From positions 449,581-513,580 of the forward strand of contig CABUKU010000001.1 in the NCBI GenBank assembly GCA_902492205.1: a DNA stretch of 64,000 nt, written 5' to 3'. A program made the translations under genes and the position numbers. This stretch comes from an uncultured Bacteroides sp. Lineage in GTDB: Bacteria; Bacteroidota; Bacteroidia; Bacteroidales; Bacteroidaceae. Positions within the stretch are counted from its first letter, which is position 1. Each line of letters starts with the position of its first letter. Under the pieces are notes generated by a model that saw only the letters and a program-made list of their open reading frames with translations, had not been told where the DNA came from and did no database searches. Shown here one piece after another: positions 8,157-17,435 of this stretch.

Positions 8157-10565
8157 TTCACCTTTCAGAACTACTGCCGGATTAATCCTTGCAGCTTTAT
8201 TTATTTGCCATATAAGTGTAGCCAATGAAACAAAGGAAGTAATGAATGCTGCTAAAACGAACAGCCACCAAGAGACAGGTGTTTTATTGGCAAAACCTTC
8301 CAGATATTTCTGGATAAAGAGGTAAGAGACAGGAATTGCTATCAGGAAGTTGATGCCAAGTATTATTCCATATTTGCGTAGCAATAGCGGAACAATCTCT
8401 TTTGTTGTTGCTCCATTGACTTTGCGTAAGGCGATTTCACGATAACGTTGTTGGATGTCGAATAGTGACAGACCGAATAATCCTAAACACGAAATAAGGA
8501 TGGCTATAATGGCGAAAGTCACATAAATATTGGCTATCTGCTTGTCTTCCTTATACATTTCGGCTACTTCATCTTCAATAAAGGTATATTTGAAATCACC
8601 TTCACCGATTAATTCTCCATAGAGATTCTTTAGGAAAGCAATAGCTTCTTCACGTTTTCCCGGAACAATGGCAGCGATTAAATTCATTCCCCACGATCTG
8701 AATGCTTTGTCATAACAAATAATGAGTGGAACGATTGCTTTGGAAAGGTGTCCTGTCTTAAAATCTTTGATAACACCAACTACCTCCAAGGGAGGGTTAG
8801 TATCCATTCCCGGTAATAGAGAACTATGCCATAGCCTGTTCTCGGTATGTATTTTATCTTTTGTTATATCTTTAATCTCGAATAGTTTTTGAGCTGTTTC
8901 ATTAATGATTGCTTTGTATTGTGTAAACTGATCGATGGAGTCATCCCACATACGTCCTTCTTTTAATTGAAAATCAAATAAATCCATATAATCGGAACCC
9001 CAGAACTCGCAAGCTGTTTGCGTATATTGATTCTCATTTTCAGCTTTACACGGTGTTCCGGGAAGTATCTGAATGGGAGCTTCTCCAAAGCACCATTTGC
9101 TGAATAAAGGACTTGCGTCCATTCTTTGAGTAGCAACTTCAATTACATAATCTTGTTGTTTTATTTTCTGTTTGAAATCTCCGTTTCCCGCATCATAATA
9201 GGAAATATCCAATGAGAGCTTACATGTTATAATATCGTTTGTCCTATAGCCGAGATCGGCATTAAGCATAAAGTAGAGTTGCTTGATAAAAAAAGAAGAA
9301 ATAAGAATCAGGCAAAAGGTAATGATGTACTGAATAGATAAGAATATAACGCGTGAAACTATGGATTGCCCTCCTGCATTGATGGAACGTAGGGAAGTGA
9401 TTGGTGATGCATAATTGTATTTCAAATAAGGATAGATAGTTGTGATAAGAGGTAATATAAACAAAATACATCCTGAGATCAGACAATTGAAATGAATGTC
9501 GGAATGAAAAGGAATGGATAAATGTGACTCTGCAAACTTACTCGTTGCTTCAATAAACAGCCATGCAAGGAAAACTGCAATAGCAGCCATAAACAGGTTC
9601 TCAATATATATCTGGGCAAATAATTGCTTTCTGCTTGCACCATACACTTTCTTTACTCCGAATTCCCGTGCACGTTTTAGAGTTACCACTGTATATATGT
9701 TGATGAAGTTAAACAATCCTATAACCATAAGCAACGTAGCTACAATGGAAAGGATGGTAATATTTTCTTTTTTGCCTTTTTGGAATATGCTTCCGTAAAC
9801 TTGTATTGTTTTATCGAAATAGAAATCCTTTAATGGAAAGAATTGGTATCTCATCGGAACTTTATTATAGTAGTTTAGCTCCATGTATTTGGAATTCTTC
9901 TCATTCAGGCGTTTAATATCGGTTTCGGGTGCTACGCGGATAAGGTCATAGTCAATCAGGCTCCACATTCGTTTCAGGTTAATGGATACGAGTAAATCAA
10001 AAGTAATAGAGCTTTTGGTGGAAGGTTCGTCCATAATGCCTGCAACCGTTAGTGTTTGCCCTGTGGAGTATTCGAAAGTTTTGCCTAGAGGGTTGTCTTT
10101 TCCAAATAGACGTTTGGCAAGTTTCTTTGTAAGTATTGCATCGGTGGGCGATTTTAAGGTGGCGACACCTGCTGATAATGGGTAATCCATTATTTGAAAG
10201 AAGGCGGAATCAGTGATAATAGTATTTACATTGTAACGTTGTTTATCAATTATCACAAAGTCCTCGGAGTTGGGAATATATTTGCTGGCTAATTCAATAG
10301 CCGGATCATCGAGTGGATCAATAAAGTTCTTATCATAGTCATAATTGGAACTTCCTCCCAAGCTTTTCGGACGGTTATGGAACTCGGAAGTAACCAGATA
10401 CGTCCTATCCAAGTCTTTGCAGAAATGGTCTACCGTAACTTCCTGATGAATGTATCTGATAATAATCAACATACAGGCAAGGCTGAGTGCCAGTCCCAGC
10501 ATATTAATGACTGTATATAAAGGAAACCGCAGGAGTGCTCTTATGGCTAATCTGATAATCTTCAT
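8154..10565 (-). CDS. FtsX/MacB-type ABC transporter permease
   Basis: An 803-residue inner-membrane protein with one N-terminal membrane helix, a large periplasmic MacB-like domain (about 45-240), a cluster of three helices (about 280-400), a second periplasmic domain (about 440-670), and three C-terminal helices (about 680-800). This doubled FtsX layout is typical of the large Bacteroidota permeases. Family signatures include FGVKKVYGASRKQLF and REIALRKVNGATTKEIVPLLL. Such permeases work with a separate ATPase in mechanotransmission or efflux of peptides and lipoproteins. No ATPase gene is next to it here, so its partner must lie elsewhere. Function beyond the family is not visible. Confidence 0.85.
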   Translation of the reverse strand: MKIIRLAIRALLRFPLYTVINMLGLALSLACMLIIIRYIHQEVTVDHFCKDLDRTYLVTSEFHNRPKSLGGSSNYDYDKNFIDPLDDPAIELASKYIPNSEDFVIIDKQRYNVNTIITDSAFFQIMDYPLSAGVATLKSPTDAILTKKLAKRLFGKDNPLGKTFEYSTGQTLTVAGIMDEPSTKSSITFDLLVSINLKRMWSLIDYDLIRVAPETDIKRLNEKNSKYMELNYYNKVPMRYQFFPLKDFYFDKTIQVYGSIFQKGKKENITILSIVATLLMVIGLFNFINIYTVVTLKRAREFGVKKVYGASRKQLFAQIYIENLFMAAIAVFLAWLFIEATSKFAESHLSIPFHSDIHFNCLISGCILFILPLITTIYPYLKYNYASPITSLRSINAGGQSIVSRVIFLSIQYIITFCLILISSFFIKQLYFMLNADLGYRTNDIITCKLSLDISYYDAGNGDFKQKIKQQDYVIEVATQRMDASPLFSKWCFGEAPIQILPGTPCKAENENQYTQTACEFWGSDYMDLFDFQLKEGRMWDDSIDQFTQYKAIINETAQKLFEIKDITKDKIHTENRLWHSSLLPGMDTNPPLEVVGVIKDFKTGHLSKAIVPLIICYDKAFRSWGMNLIAAIVPGKREEAIAFLKNLYGELIGEGDFKYTFIEDEVAEMYKEDKQIANIYVTFAIIAILISCLGLFGLSLFDIQQRYREIALRKVNGATTKEIVPLLLRKYGIILGINFLIAIPVSYLFIQKYLEGFANKTPVSWWLFVLAAFITSFVSLATLIWQINKAARINPAVVLKGE

Positions 10566-10614
10566 TATAATTAAGTGTTTGCATAGTTAATAGAAACATT
10601 GCAAAGAATGAATG

Positions 10615-10622
10615 CAAATCTA
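10615..10622 (-). promoter_or_regulatory. Possible -7 box for the permease gene
   Basis: On the minus strand this reads TAGATTTG, matching TAnnTTTG, about 50 bp upstream of the start at 10565. No -33 TTTG at the standard distance. Confidence 0.35.
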
Positions 10623-10678
10623 AACATTATTATTCAAAGATTGTGCCAAAAGTTTATTGGACTATATATCAAATGGTT

Positions 10679-10740
10679 ATGCGTTGGTAGGCACTCCTGT
10701 AAGTGTGCGATGATGCACGCGGGGAGTGCGAACGCGCACA
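10679..10740. repeat. GC-rich imperfect hairpin in a divergent promoter region
   Basis: In this AT-rich 298-bp gap, GCACTCC (10691-10697) pairs with GGAGTGC (10723-10729), and TGCGTT (10680-10685) roughly with AACGCG (10731-10736). An inner GTGC/GCAC pair lies at 10705-10718. It sits between the divergent permease and phosphoesterase genes. Its GC content contrasts sharply with the flanks. Role unknown. Confidence 0.45.
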
Positions 10741-10824
10741 TGGCAATAAAAGATAATCCATATATAAATGAAAGGTAACAGTTAAAATAATCGAATAGAT
10801 GTGCGGTAGGCTGTTTTAATTAAT

Positions 10825-10832
10825 TAATTTTG
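10825..10832 (+). promoter_or_regulatory. Bacteroides-type -7 box
   Basis: TAATTTTG matches TAnnTTTG and lies 31 bp before the ATG of the metallophosphoesterase gene at 10864. Confidence 0.45.
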
Positions 10833-10863
10833 AGCACTACCTAATTAAATAAACAATAAAACT

Positions 10864-11874
10864 ATGAGAACCTTTTTACACAACAAACTCAAATGGTTGA
10901 TAGCTCCTTTTCTTATGGGTATGGCTTTAAGTGTTAATGCTCAAACCCCTGTGCTTAAGTTTAATAAAGACAAGAAATTCAAGATTGTCCAGTTTACCGA
11001 CCTCCATGTAAAGTATCAGGATAGTCGTTCGGACATTGCATTCAAGAGAATGAATGAAGTACTGGATGCCGAGAAACCCGATTTGGTAATCTTTACAGGA
11101 GACATTATTTACAGTTCTCCTGCCGAAGCTAACATAAGAAATGTGTTGAAAGTGGTTTCAGACCGTAAGATACCTTTTGCCGTGACTTTCGGTAACCATG
11201 ACCACGAACAAGGAATGAGCAATGATTCACTTTTTAAGATAGTGCAGACTATTCCTTATAATATAACAGTGGATGAAAACCCGGAACTGTCCGGAGTGGG
11301 CAACTGTGCTTTGGCTGTTAAGTCGTCCGACGGAAGCAAAGATGCAGCAGTGCTCTATTGCATAGACTCACATTATTACAGTACCATTCCCGGTGTGGAA
11401 GGATATGACTACATTAAATCCGACCAGATTGAATGGTACAAACAAAGAAGTGCCGGATTCACCCGTGAAAACGGAGGAAAGCCTATGCCTGCTTTAGCTT
11501 TCTTCCACATTCCTCTGCCCGAATACAATCAGGCTGCCGCCTATGAAAATGCTCCTATCTATGGCATCCGCAGGGAAAAAGCATGTTCTCCCGAACTAAA
11601 CTCCGGCATGTTTACCGCAATGAAAGAGCAGGGAGATGTGATGGGAACATTTGTAGGACACGACCATGACAATGATTATGCAACCTATTGGAAAGGAATC
11701 ATGCTTGCTTACGGACGCTTCACCGGAGGACCTACCGAGTATATCCATATTCCAAATGGAGCGCGTGTGATAGAAATGACAGAAGGAACCCGCACATTCC
11801 GTACTTGGATTCGCTTGGCTGACAATGAAATACAGCAATTAAAGACTTATCCTACCGACTTTGTTAAAGACTAA
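10864..11874 (+). CDS. Secreted calcineurin-like metallophosphoesterase
   Basis: A 336-residue protein with a signal peptide (hydrophobic stretch ending SVNAQ). All metallophosphoesterase motifs are visible in order: FTDLHV (about 45), FTGDII (about 78), FGNHDHE (about 108), FFHIPLPEY (about 215) and FVGHDHDND (about 262). These coordinate a two-metal centre that hydrolyses phosphomonoesters or diesters. The domain is close to YkuE/purple-acid-phosphatase-like exported enzymes of Bacteroidota. The next gene begins 6 bp after the stop, so it forms an operon with the DUF4838-type protein, suggesting the pair removes phosphate from, and then cleaves or binds, one glycan. Substrate unknown. Confidence 0.88.
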   Translation: MRTFLHNKLKWLIAPFLMGMALSVNAQTPVLKFNKDKKFKIVQFTDLHVKYQDSRSDIAFKRMNEVLDAEKPDLVIFTGDIIYSSPAEANIRNVLKVVSDRKIPFAVTFGNHDHEQGMSNDSLFKIVQTIPYNITVDENPELSGVGNCALAVKSSDGSKDAAVLYCIDSHYYSTIPGVEGYDYIKSDQIEWYKQRSAGFTRENGGKPMPALAFFHIPLPEYNQAAAYENAPIYGIRREKACSPELNSGMFTAMKEQGDVMGTFVGHDHDNDYATYWKGIMLAYGRFTGGPTEYIHIPNGARVIEMTEGTRTFRTWIRLADNEIQQLKTYPTDFVKD

Positions 11875-11880
11875 ATCAAT

Positions 11881-14094
11881 ATGAAGAAAAATCAATTACT
11901 TAAACCGGGACTATGCCTGTTGGCTTTGATGCTGATATTCCCTTTCTGCACTTATGCGCAAACTGTGTTGGTAAAGAACCGCAAACCTGTGGGGCGCATC
12001 ATTGTTCCTTCCAATAATGAAACGGATAAATGTGCAGCCAACCTGATGCAAGACTTTACGAAACGTATCTCGGGAGCCGAACTTCCGATAGTGTTTGCTG
12101 CTGCTACGCCCAAGAAAGGCGATGTATTGATAGAAAGCAAACAAGTAAATGGCGTGAAAGAAGACGGATTCTCCCTTTCCACCAAAGACGGTTATCTGCA
12201 CATCATTGGCGGAACCGGCAATGGAAGCATCTATGGTGTGGTGACATTGCTTGAAAAGTATCTGGGTTGTAACTATTGGGGAGAAAATGAATACTCTGTT
12301 CCTTCACTGGCAACCATAGAACTGAAAGCTATCGACATGACAGACAATCCGGCATTCCGATACAGGCAGTCTCAGTGTTACGCAATGAAGACCGACACTG
12401 TTTATAAGTTGTGGAACCGCTTGGAAGAACCGAATGAAACATTTGCAGCCAACTACTGGGTGCATACGTTTGATAAACTGCTTCCCTCTGCCGTATATGG
12501 CGAGAAGCATCCCGAATATTATTCTTATTTCAATGGCAAACGCCATCCCGGTAAAGCAAGCCAATGGTGCCTGACCAATCCGGAAGTATTCGAAATTGTT
12601 GCAGCCCGTTTGGATTCCATCTTCAAGGCAAACCCCGATAAGCATATTATCTCTGTCAGCCAGAACGATGGAAACTATACTAACTGTGTGTGCGATAGCT
12701 GTAAGGCTGTGGACGAATATGAAGGAGCATTGTCGGGCAATGTGATTCGTTTCCTTAACAAACTCGCTGCCCGTTTCCCCGATAAAGAGTTCTCTACTTT
12801 GGCCTATCTCTATACGATGAACCCGCCGAAGCATGTGAAGCCGTTGCCCAATGTGAACATCATGTTGTGTGATATTGACTGCAAGCGCGAGGTGTCTTTG
12901 CCGGAGAATGAATCCGGACAGGCATTTATGAAAGCAATGGAAGGATGGTCTGCCATTACGAACAACATCTTTGTTTGGGATTATGGAATCAACTTCGACG
13001 GTTATCTCACTCCGTTCCCCAATTTCCATATTCTGAAAGATAACATCAAACTCTTCAAAGACCACCATGCCACCATGCACTTCTCGCAGATAGCCGGAAG
13101 CCGTGGAGGTGACTTTGCCGAACTGCGTGCCTACATGGTTTCCAAACTGATGTGGAATCCCGAAGCCGATTCGGATTCTTTGATGGAAACCTTCCTGAAC
13201 GGTTACTATAAAGAAGCGGCCCCATACATCTATCAGTATATTAAGGTTATGGAAGGAGCTTTGCTTGGCAGCGGAGTGCCTTTGTGGATTTATGACTCTC
13301 CCGTCACCCACAAGCACGGAATGTTGAAGCCGGAGTTGATGAGACGTTACAATGCTTTGTTTGATGAGGCCGAAAAAGCTGTTGCCGATGATAAGGAAGC
13401 TTTGATGCGCGTTCGGAGATCCCGTCTCCCGTTGCAGTTCTCCGAATTGGAGATAGCACGTACCGAGAGCGAAAAGGATCTGAATGACATTGTTCGCAAG
13501 CTGAATTTATTTGAGGAAAGAGTGAAAGAGTTCAATGTCCCTACGATAAACGAAAGAAACAATTCACCGTTGGATTATTGCAAACTCTACCGCGAACGCT
13601 ACTTGCCTCAGGCACAAAAGAACATCGCCGCCGGTGCAAAAATCACTTGCTCCCCCGAGCCGGGCGAGAAATACAGACAGCTTGCCGAAACAGCTTTGAC
13701 CGATGATTTGTTTGGCGGTGCAACGTATGCCGACAGTTGGGTAGGCTGGGAAGGAATGGATGCAGGGTTCGTTATGGATATGGGCGAAGAAAAGATCTTT
13801 CACTCCATAAGCACAGACTTCTTGCATCAGCTCGGAGCATGGATCTTGTTACCTAAGCAGGTGACTTACTCCGTGTCTTCGGATGGAAAGAACTACACCA
13901 CTCTGGGAACTTATGATATACCCGAAGACCAATCCGTGCAGGTTAAGTTTGTCGATGTGAAACACACTTCGGCTGCTCCGATAAAGGCACGTTACATCAA
14001 AGTGGATATTGTCGGCACGAAGGTTTGTCCGCACTGGCATTACGGAGTAGGGCATCCATGCTGGTTCTTCCTCGATGAAGTGACTGTCCTCTAA
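11881..14094 (+). CDS. Secreted DUF4838-type glycosidase-like protein with C-terminal discoidin-like domain
   Basis: A 737-residue protein with a signal peptide ending TYAQ. Residues about 28-140 look like the small alpha/beta domain found before GH20 and alpha-glucuronidase catalytic domains (GTGNGSIYGVVTLLEKYLGCNYW). Residues about 145-560 form the DUF4838 region, a predicted TIM barrel, with a cysteine pair NCVCDSC near residue 280. The last 140 residues, ending FFLDEVTVL, resemble an F5/8 type C (discoidin) carbohydrate-binding module. It is translated just behind the metallophosphoesterase. No activity can be assigned with confidence; action on an acidic or N-acetylated glycan is an inference from the fold. 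Confidence 0.8.
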   Translation: MKKNQLLKPGLCLLALMLIFPFCTYAQTVLVKNRKPVGRIIVPSNNETDKCAANLMQDFTKRISGAELPIVFAAATPKKGDVLIESKQVNGVKEDGFSLSTKDGYLHIIGGTGNGSIYGVVTLLEKYLGCNYWGENEYSVPSLATIELKAIDMTDNPAFRYRQSQCYAMKTDTVYKLWNRLEEPNETFAANYWVHTFDKLLPSAVYGEKHPEYYSYFNGKRHPGKASQWCLTNPEVFEIVAARLDSIFKANPDKHIISVSQNDGNYTNCVCDSCKAVDEYEGALSGNVIRFLNKLAARFPDKEFSTLAYLYTMNPPKHVKPLPNVNIMLCDIDCKREVSLPENESGQAFMKAMEGWSAITNNIFVWDYGINFDGYLTPFPNFHILKDNIKLFKDHHATMHFSQIAGSRGGDFAELRAYMVSKLMWNPEADSDSLMETFLNGYYKEAAPYIYQYIKVMEGALLGSGVPLWIYDSPVTHKHGMLKPELMRRYNALFDEAEKAVADDKEALMRVRRSRLPLQFSELEIARTESEKDLNDIVRKLNLFEERVKEFNVPTINERNNSPLDYCKLYRERYLPQAQKNIAAGAKITCSPEPGEKYRQLAETALTDDLFGGATYADSWVGWEGMDAGFVMDMGEEKIFHSISTDFLHQLGAWILLPKQVTYSVSSDGKNYTTLGTYDIPEDQSVQVKFVDVKHTSAAPIKARYIKVDIVGTKVCPHWHYGVGHPCWFFLDEVTVL

Positions 14095-14125
14095 GGCAGT
14101 AACTTTCGTAAACAGTATATTGAAT

Positions 14126-14181
14126 ATCACTAACTTCAGGTTATTTATAACAAAGATAACTTGCGGTTAGTGATTTTTTTT
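14126..14181 (+). terminator. Strong rho-independent terminator
   Basis: ATCACTAAC (14126-14134) pairs with GTTAGTGAT (14166-14174). An inner helix (AGGTTAT with ATAACTT) extends the stem, and eight Ts follow. It ends the phosphoesterase/DUF4838 operon. Confidence 0.88.
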
Positions 14182-14189
14182 GCTCCGAC

Positions 14190-14349
14190 TAATCCGTTTA
14201 TGCCTATGAATTAAGGTAAACATGCCGGGTATTTATACTTTTCACTGCAATGGAACGCATGTTTCTCTGCAGTGGAATAAGCGTTTCTCTGCAGTGAAAC
14301 ATGCGTTCCACTGCAGTGAAATAGTTAATATGTAGGCATAAACGGATTA
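14190..14349. repeat. Array A: four 16-bp palindromic cores at 22-bp period within a 17-bp inverted repeat
   Basis: Cores start at 14240, 14262, 14284 and 14306, so the period is exactly 22 bp. The idealised core is TTTCACTGCAGTGAAA, a perfect palindrome; the copies differ at one to three positions. The 6-bp spacers are CGCATG, TAAGCG and CATGCG, and the first and third are reverse complements. The array is enclosed by a perfect 17-bp inverted repeat, TAATCCGTTTATGCCTA (14190-14206) and its complement (14333-14349). It lies after a strong terminator and before the promoter of the next gene, so it need not be transcribed from either side. Confidence 0.8.
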
Positions 14350-14442
14350 AATCTGCCGCATGAAAATGATAGTATATCACTTTGAAAGTGACAAATTCAC
14401 AGCTTAATTGTTTTTTTCAACTCCCTGTTTTCGTTATAAATG

Positions 14443-14458
14443 TATATTTGTATATTTG
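14443..14458 (+). promoter_or_regulatory. Two adjacent -7 boxes before the DUF6377-type regulator gene
   Basis: TATATTTG occurs twice in tandem (14443-14450 and 14451-14458), each matching TAnnTTTG. TTTT at 14428-14431 lies 19 bp before the second box and may serve as a weak -33 element. The leader to the ATG at 14515 is about 50 nt. Confidence 0.5.
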
Positions 14459-14514
14459 CAAACGCATTCATATTCAGTGATATATTCTTGTTGTAAATAG
14501 ATTATACTGTTTTT

Positions 14515-16155
14515 ATGGTTATAAGGTATTTCCTTTCTTTTTTCTTTTTTTTGCTGGTTTCTTTGGGTGAACTGTTTGCCCAATCACAGGTGGATTCAAT
14601 TTTGAATGTTCTGGATGGGGAGATAGAACACAGGAAAGAGTATGCCTTGCAGAAAGAAGATGTGGTAGTTGCTTTAAAGCAACAGTTGAAAGAGATAAGC
14701 GAACCCCGTGAAGAGTTTCTGTTGAATGACAGGATATATGATGAATATAAGTCCTATCAGTATGACTCGGCTTACGTGTATGCCATGAATACCATTCGTT
14801 ATGCGGATATGCTGAACGATAAGGATTTGAAAGTAAAGGCGCAAAGTAATCTGGTGTTTTGCTTTCTGTCTGCCGGGCTGTTTAAGGAAGCGGTGGATAT
14901 TGCCGATGCAACGAATGTTGGGAGTGCGTCTGCAAAGCAGAAAGCTCATTTCTATTCTTTGTGTGCCCGTCTTTACTCGGACTTGCTCAATTATAACGAC
15001 CTTGAATGGTACAAGCAGAATTATGAAAAAAGGAGTGTGCAGTATTGTGACTCGGCTTTGCTGTACCTTGAACCTTCTTCGTATGAATACCATGATGTGT
15101 TGCTCCTGAGAAACAGGGGAACAGACACGGAAAGGAAGATTGACGACTACAAACGGTTGATTGAAGGTTTTCATAATGATAACCACCAGTTGGCTATAAA
15201 CGCATCCAATCTGGCAAATCTCTTTTTGGGAAAGAAAGATACGATACAGGCTGTTTACTACCTGGCTGTGTCTGCCATTGCAGATATAAAGTCGGCTACG
15301 ATGGAGACGACCTCGAAAACGGTGCTTGCCGAATGCCTCTATAACAAAGGTGATATCCAGACGGCAAGCAAGTATATCCATGTGGCACTGGAAGAAGCTA
15401 ATTTTTATAATGCCCGTCACCGCATATTAAGTATAAACTCCATTCTGCCTATCATAGAGAAAGCCCACCTGAATATCATAGAAAAACAAAGGGATGACCT
15501 GAAGATATATCTTATCGGGGCAAGTACCCTGTTGGTGCTGTTCCTTGTTGCTTCTTCGATGGTATATTTGCAGAACCGCAAGCTGAAAGCCGCTAAACGC
15601 TCCGTTCAGGAACACGTGAAAGAGTTATTCAGCATGAATGAAAAATTGAACCAGACGAATGAGAAGCTGAAAGAATCCAATGAGATAAAGGATGTATATA
15701 TTACGCAGTCTTTGTATGCGAAATCGGATTATCTCGACAAAACGGAAGAACTTTTAAAGAAACTCGATTACAGGTTGAAAGCCCGCCAATATAACGACTT
15801 GCACAAACTGAACGGAGAATTCAATCTGAAAGAGGAACGGAAGAATCTGTTCCTTACCTTCGACCGTGCTTTCCTTATGCTGTTCCCCAACTTCGTGGAT
15901 GAGTATAACAAACTCTTCCCGCCGGAAGAGCGGGTTTGTTTGGACAACAACGGTGCACTTCCTCCCGAATTGAGGATATTTGCACTTATCCGTTTGGGAA
16001 TTACCGAAAACGAGAAGATTGCAAGATTCCTCAACTTGTCCATGAATACCATCTACTCTTATAAGGCAAAGACAAAGAATAAAACACTGGTTCCCAAAGA
16101 GGAGTTTGAAGCGAGGATTATGAAGATTAAGAAGAATCCGGAGCATCATTGTTAA
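14515..16155 (+). CDS. DUF6377-type membrane regulator with TPR sensor and C-terminal helix-turn-helix
   Basis: A 546-residue protein: signal sequence (ends LFAQ), a helical TPR-like periplasmic region (about 25-320), one membrane helix (about 332-354), a coiled coil (about 355-400), and a cytoplasmic domain. The domain ends in a LuxR-like helix-turn-helix, with ITENEKIARFLNLSMNTIYSYKAKTKNK near residue 500-525 (quoted in two parts: ITENEKIARFL and NLSMNTIYSYK). This matches the DUF6377 family of Bacteroidota, often next to susCD genes, so it probably senses the sugar for PUL 1. Its last codons were altered by the insertion of the lipoprotein cassette: it now ends EHHC instead of the EHH encoded by the second copy of its 3' end at 17436-17478. 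Its stop overlaps that of the convergent lipoprotein gene by 4 bp. Confidence 0.8.
   Translation: MVIRYFLSFFFFLLVSLGELFAQSQVDSILNVLDGEIEHRKEYALQKEDVVVALKQQLKEISEPREEFLLNDRIYDEYKSYQYDSAYVYAMNTIRYADMLNDKDLKVKAQSNLVFCFLSAGLFKEAVDIADATNVGSASAKQKAHFYSLCARLYSDLLNYNDLEWYKQNYEKRSVQYCDSALLYLEPSSYEYHDVLLLRNRGTDTERKIDDYKRLIEGFHNDNHQLAINASNLANLFLGKKDTIQAVYYLAVSAIADIKSATMETTSKTVLAECLYNKGDIQTASKYIHVALEEANFYNARHRILSINSILPIIEKAHLNIIEKQRDDLKIYLIGASTLLVLFLVASSMVYLQNRKLKAAKRSVQEHVKELFSMNEKLNQTNEKLKESNEIKDVYITQSLYAKSDYLDKTEELLKKLDYRLKARQYNDLHKLNGEFNLKEERKNLFLTFDRAFLMLFPNFVDEYNKLFPPEERVCLDNNGALPPELRIFALIRLGITENEKIARFLNLSMNTIYSYKAKTKNKTLVPKEEFEARIMKIKKNPEHHC
16111..16150 (+). repeat. Left copy of a 40-bp direct repeat (3' end of the regulator gene)
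   Basis: This 40-bp segment encodes the last residues of the DUF6377-type regulator. It recurs at 17436-17475 in the same orientation with one mismatch (T to C at 17462). The two copies bracket exactly one gene. Confidence 0.85.
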
Positions 16156-17321
16156 TCTGCTGTCCATACAGAAATCTGCGTATACCCTTCTTTCTCGGTT
16201 ATTGTTGTGTAATTAGAGAAAGAATCACTTTCGACGCTTATTTCCAGGCACTTACTGTCTTTATATTCATAACTTATCGAGATTTTGCTTTCACCATTAT
16301 CTTCATTATCTACGTCTTTTACTTCATATTTCAGATTCTCCTTGGGCATTTCTTTTTTTAATAATCTTTCGGCTATACCGTTTTTTTCACTGTTTATGAA
16401 AATGTTATATACTTGTTCCAACGATCTTCCATAATAATACCAATATTGCTTGTATGAGTCCCCTAATTGATCGGCATAAACAACCGCAGTATTGCTCTGC
16501 TTTACTTCTTCATATTTTTCTCCTGTAAAACTAAACAAACGAATGGAGTCTCTTATGGAGTAACGACTATCTGCTGTTTCATCATTTCCCCGTTCTTCCG
16601 TCCTGCTATCGGTCAACAGTGCAAAATCATAAAAGGTGTTTGTCTTATGCTTTGTCACAACTATATCAGTAGTGTATTCTTTGAAAATGCCATTTGCGCT
16701 TCCATCATTTTCTCCCCGATACTCGGTGGATGTGTAATCAAAAATACATTTCAGCGAATCACCTTCCCGAACAAATAACTGATGAACATCTTCACCCGCC
16801 GGAAAAACATTTGAACTTCCCTTATGTCTTGAATAGACACCAAACATTATCTTGTTATCATTCAGGCGATAGTTCAAAGTATCAATGCCAATAGCCGTTA
16901 GCTCCCAAGCATCGGATTCCCAAGCATTCGGATTATAGTATTTGCTTTCAATCTTTCCCGATTTTGTATCCGCAAGTAAGACATAACCGCCCAAAGTGAG
17001 CATCTCATTTCCTGAGGGATCTTCTTCTCCGGAAGTTATTTTGGGAATTATCCAAATCGTAAGTAAATTATTCGCAGGCAAAACCTGAGACGAAACAAAT
17101 CGTAAGTAACATTCACTTCGCTTCAGGCTCAACTGCCGTAGAATATTATCGAATGCTTTCTGTTTTAAACTATCCTCATCAAGTGTTTCGTCAACAAAGT
17201 TGCTATCGGACTTATTTACAATTGTTTCTTCTGAAACTTTATTACTTTTCGTTCCATTACAGCTGATTATAGTTTGAGCAAACAATGATATTGCTCCGAG
17301 TATAACGATTATTTTCTTCAT
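16152..17321 (-). CDS. Lipoprotein of unknown family in an inserted cassette
   Basis: A 389-residue lipoprotein: MKKIIVILGA leader and lipobox TIISC (C21), followed by an acidic flexible stretch (about 25-55) and a mixed alpha/beta mature domain without a motif I recognise. It is the only gene between two copies of a 40-bp repeat derived from the 3' end of the neighbouring regulator, and it points against PUL 1. Its stop TAA overlaps the regulator's stop in a shared TTAA. These facts indicate it was inserted into the PUL. It has the general character of the lipoproteins at 60156-63739, but I see no clear sequence relation. Confidence 0.8.
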   Translation of the reverse strand: MKKIIVILGAISLFAQTIISCNGTKSNKVSEETIVNKSDSNFVDETLDEDSLKQKAFDNILRQLSLKRSECYLRFVSSQVLPANNLLTIWIIPKITSGEEDPSGNEMLTLGGYVLLADTKSGKIESKYYNPNAWESDAWELTAIGIDTLNYRLNDNKIMFGVYSRHKGSSNVFPAGEDVHQLFVREGDSLKCIFDYTSTEYRGENDGSANGIFKEYTTDIVVTKHKTNTFYDFALLTDSRTEERGNDETADSRYSIRDSIRLFSFTGEKYEEVKQSNTAVVYADQLGDSYKQYWYYYGRSLEQVYNIFINSEKNGIAERLLKKEMPKENLKYEVKDVDNEDNGESKISISYEYKDSKCLEISVESDSFSNYTTITEKEGYTQISVWTAD

Positions 17322-17409
17322 AGTTTCCGTGTCGTATCCTTGTATTAATTAAAAAAAGTATTGTTTTATGTGTTCGGAAAGAACAGTTGTCAGAGAGTTT
17401 ACAACGTTA

Positions 17410-17417
17410 CAAATATA
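17410..17417 (-). promoter_or_regulatory. Possible -7 box for the inserted lipoprotein gene
   Basis: Reads TATATTTG on the minus strand, matching TAnnTTTG, about 90 bp upstream of the start at 17321. Confidence 0.4.
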
Positions 17418-17435
17418 AATATAATTTTGATAAGA

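Noticed and set aside
10679..10740. Fifth member of the 22-bp array family
   Set aside because: Centres of the possible palindromes are not 22 bp apart (about 13 and 21 bp) and the cores do not match the consensus.
12304..13317. Long antisense open frame (337 codons) within the DUF4838-type gene
   Set aside because: It lies wholly opposite a clearly coding gene, has no start context and no recognisable domain; it is a shadow frame.
14674..15420. Antisense open frame (248 codons) within the DUF6377-type gene
   Set aside because: Shadow of the real gene, no domain and no ribosome-binding context.
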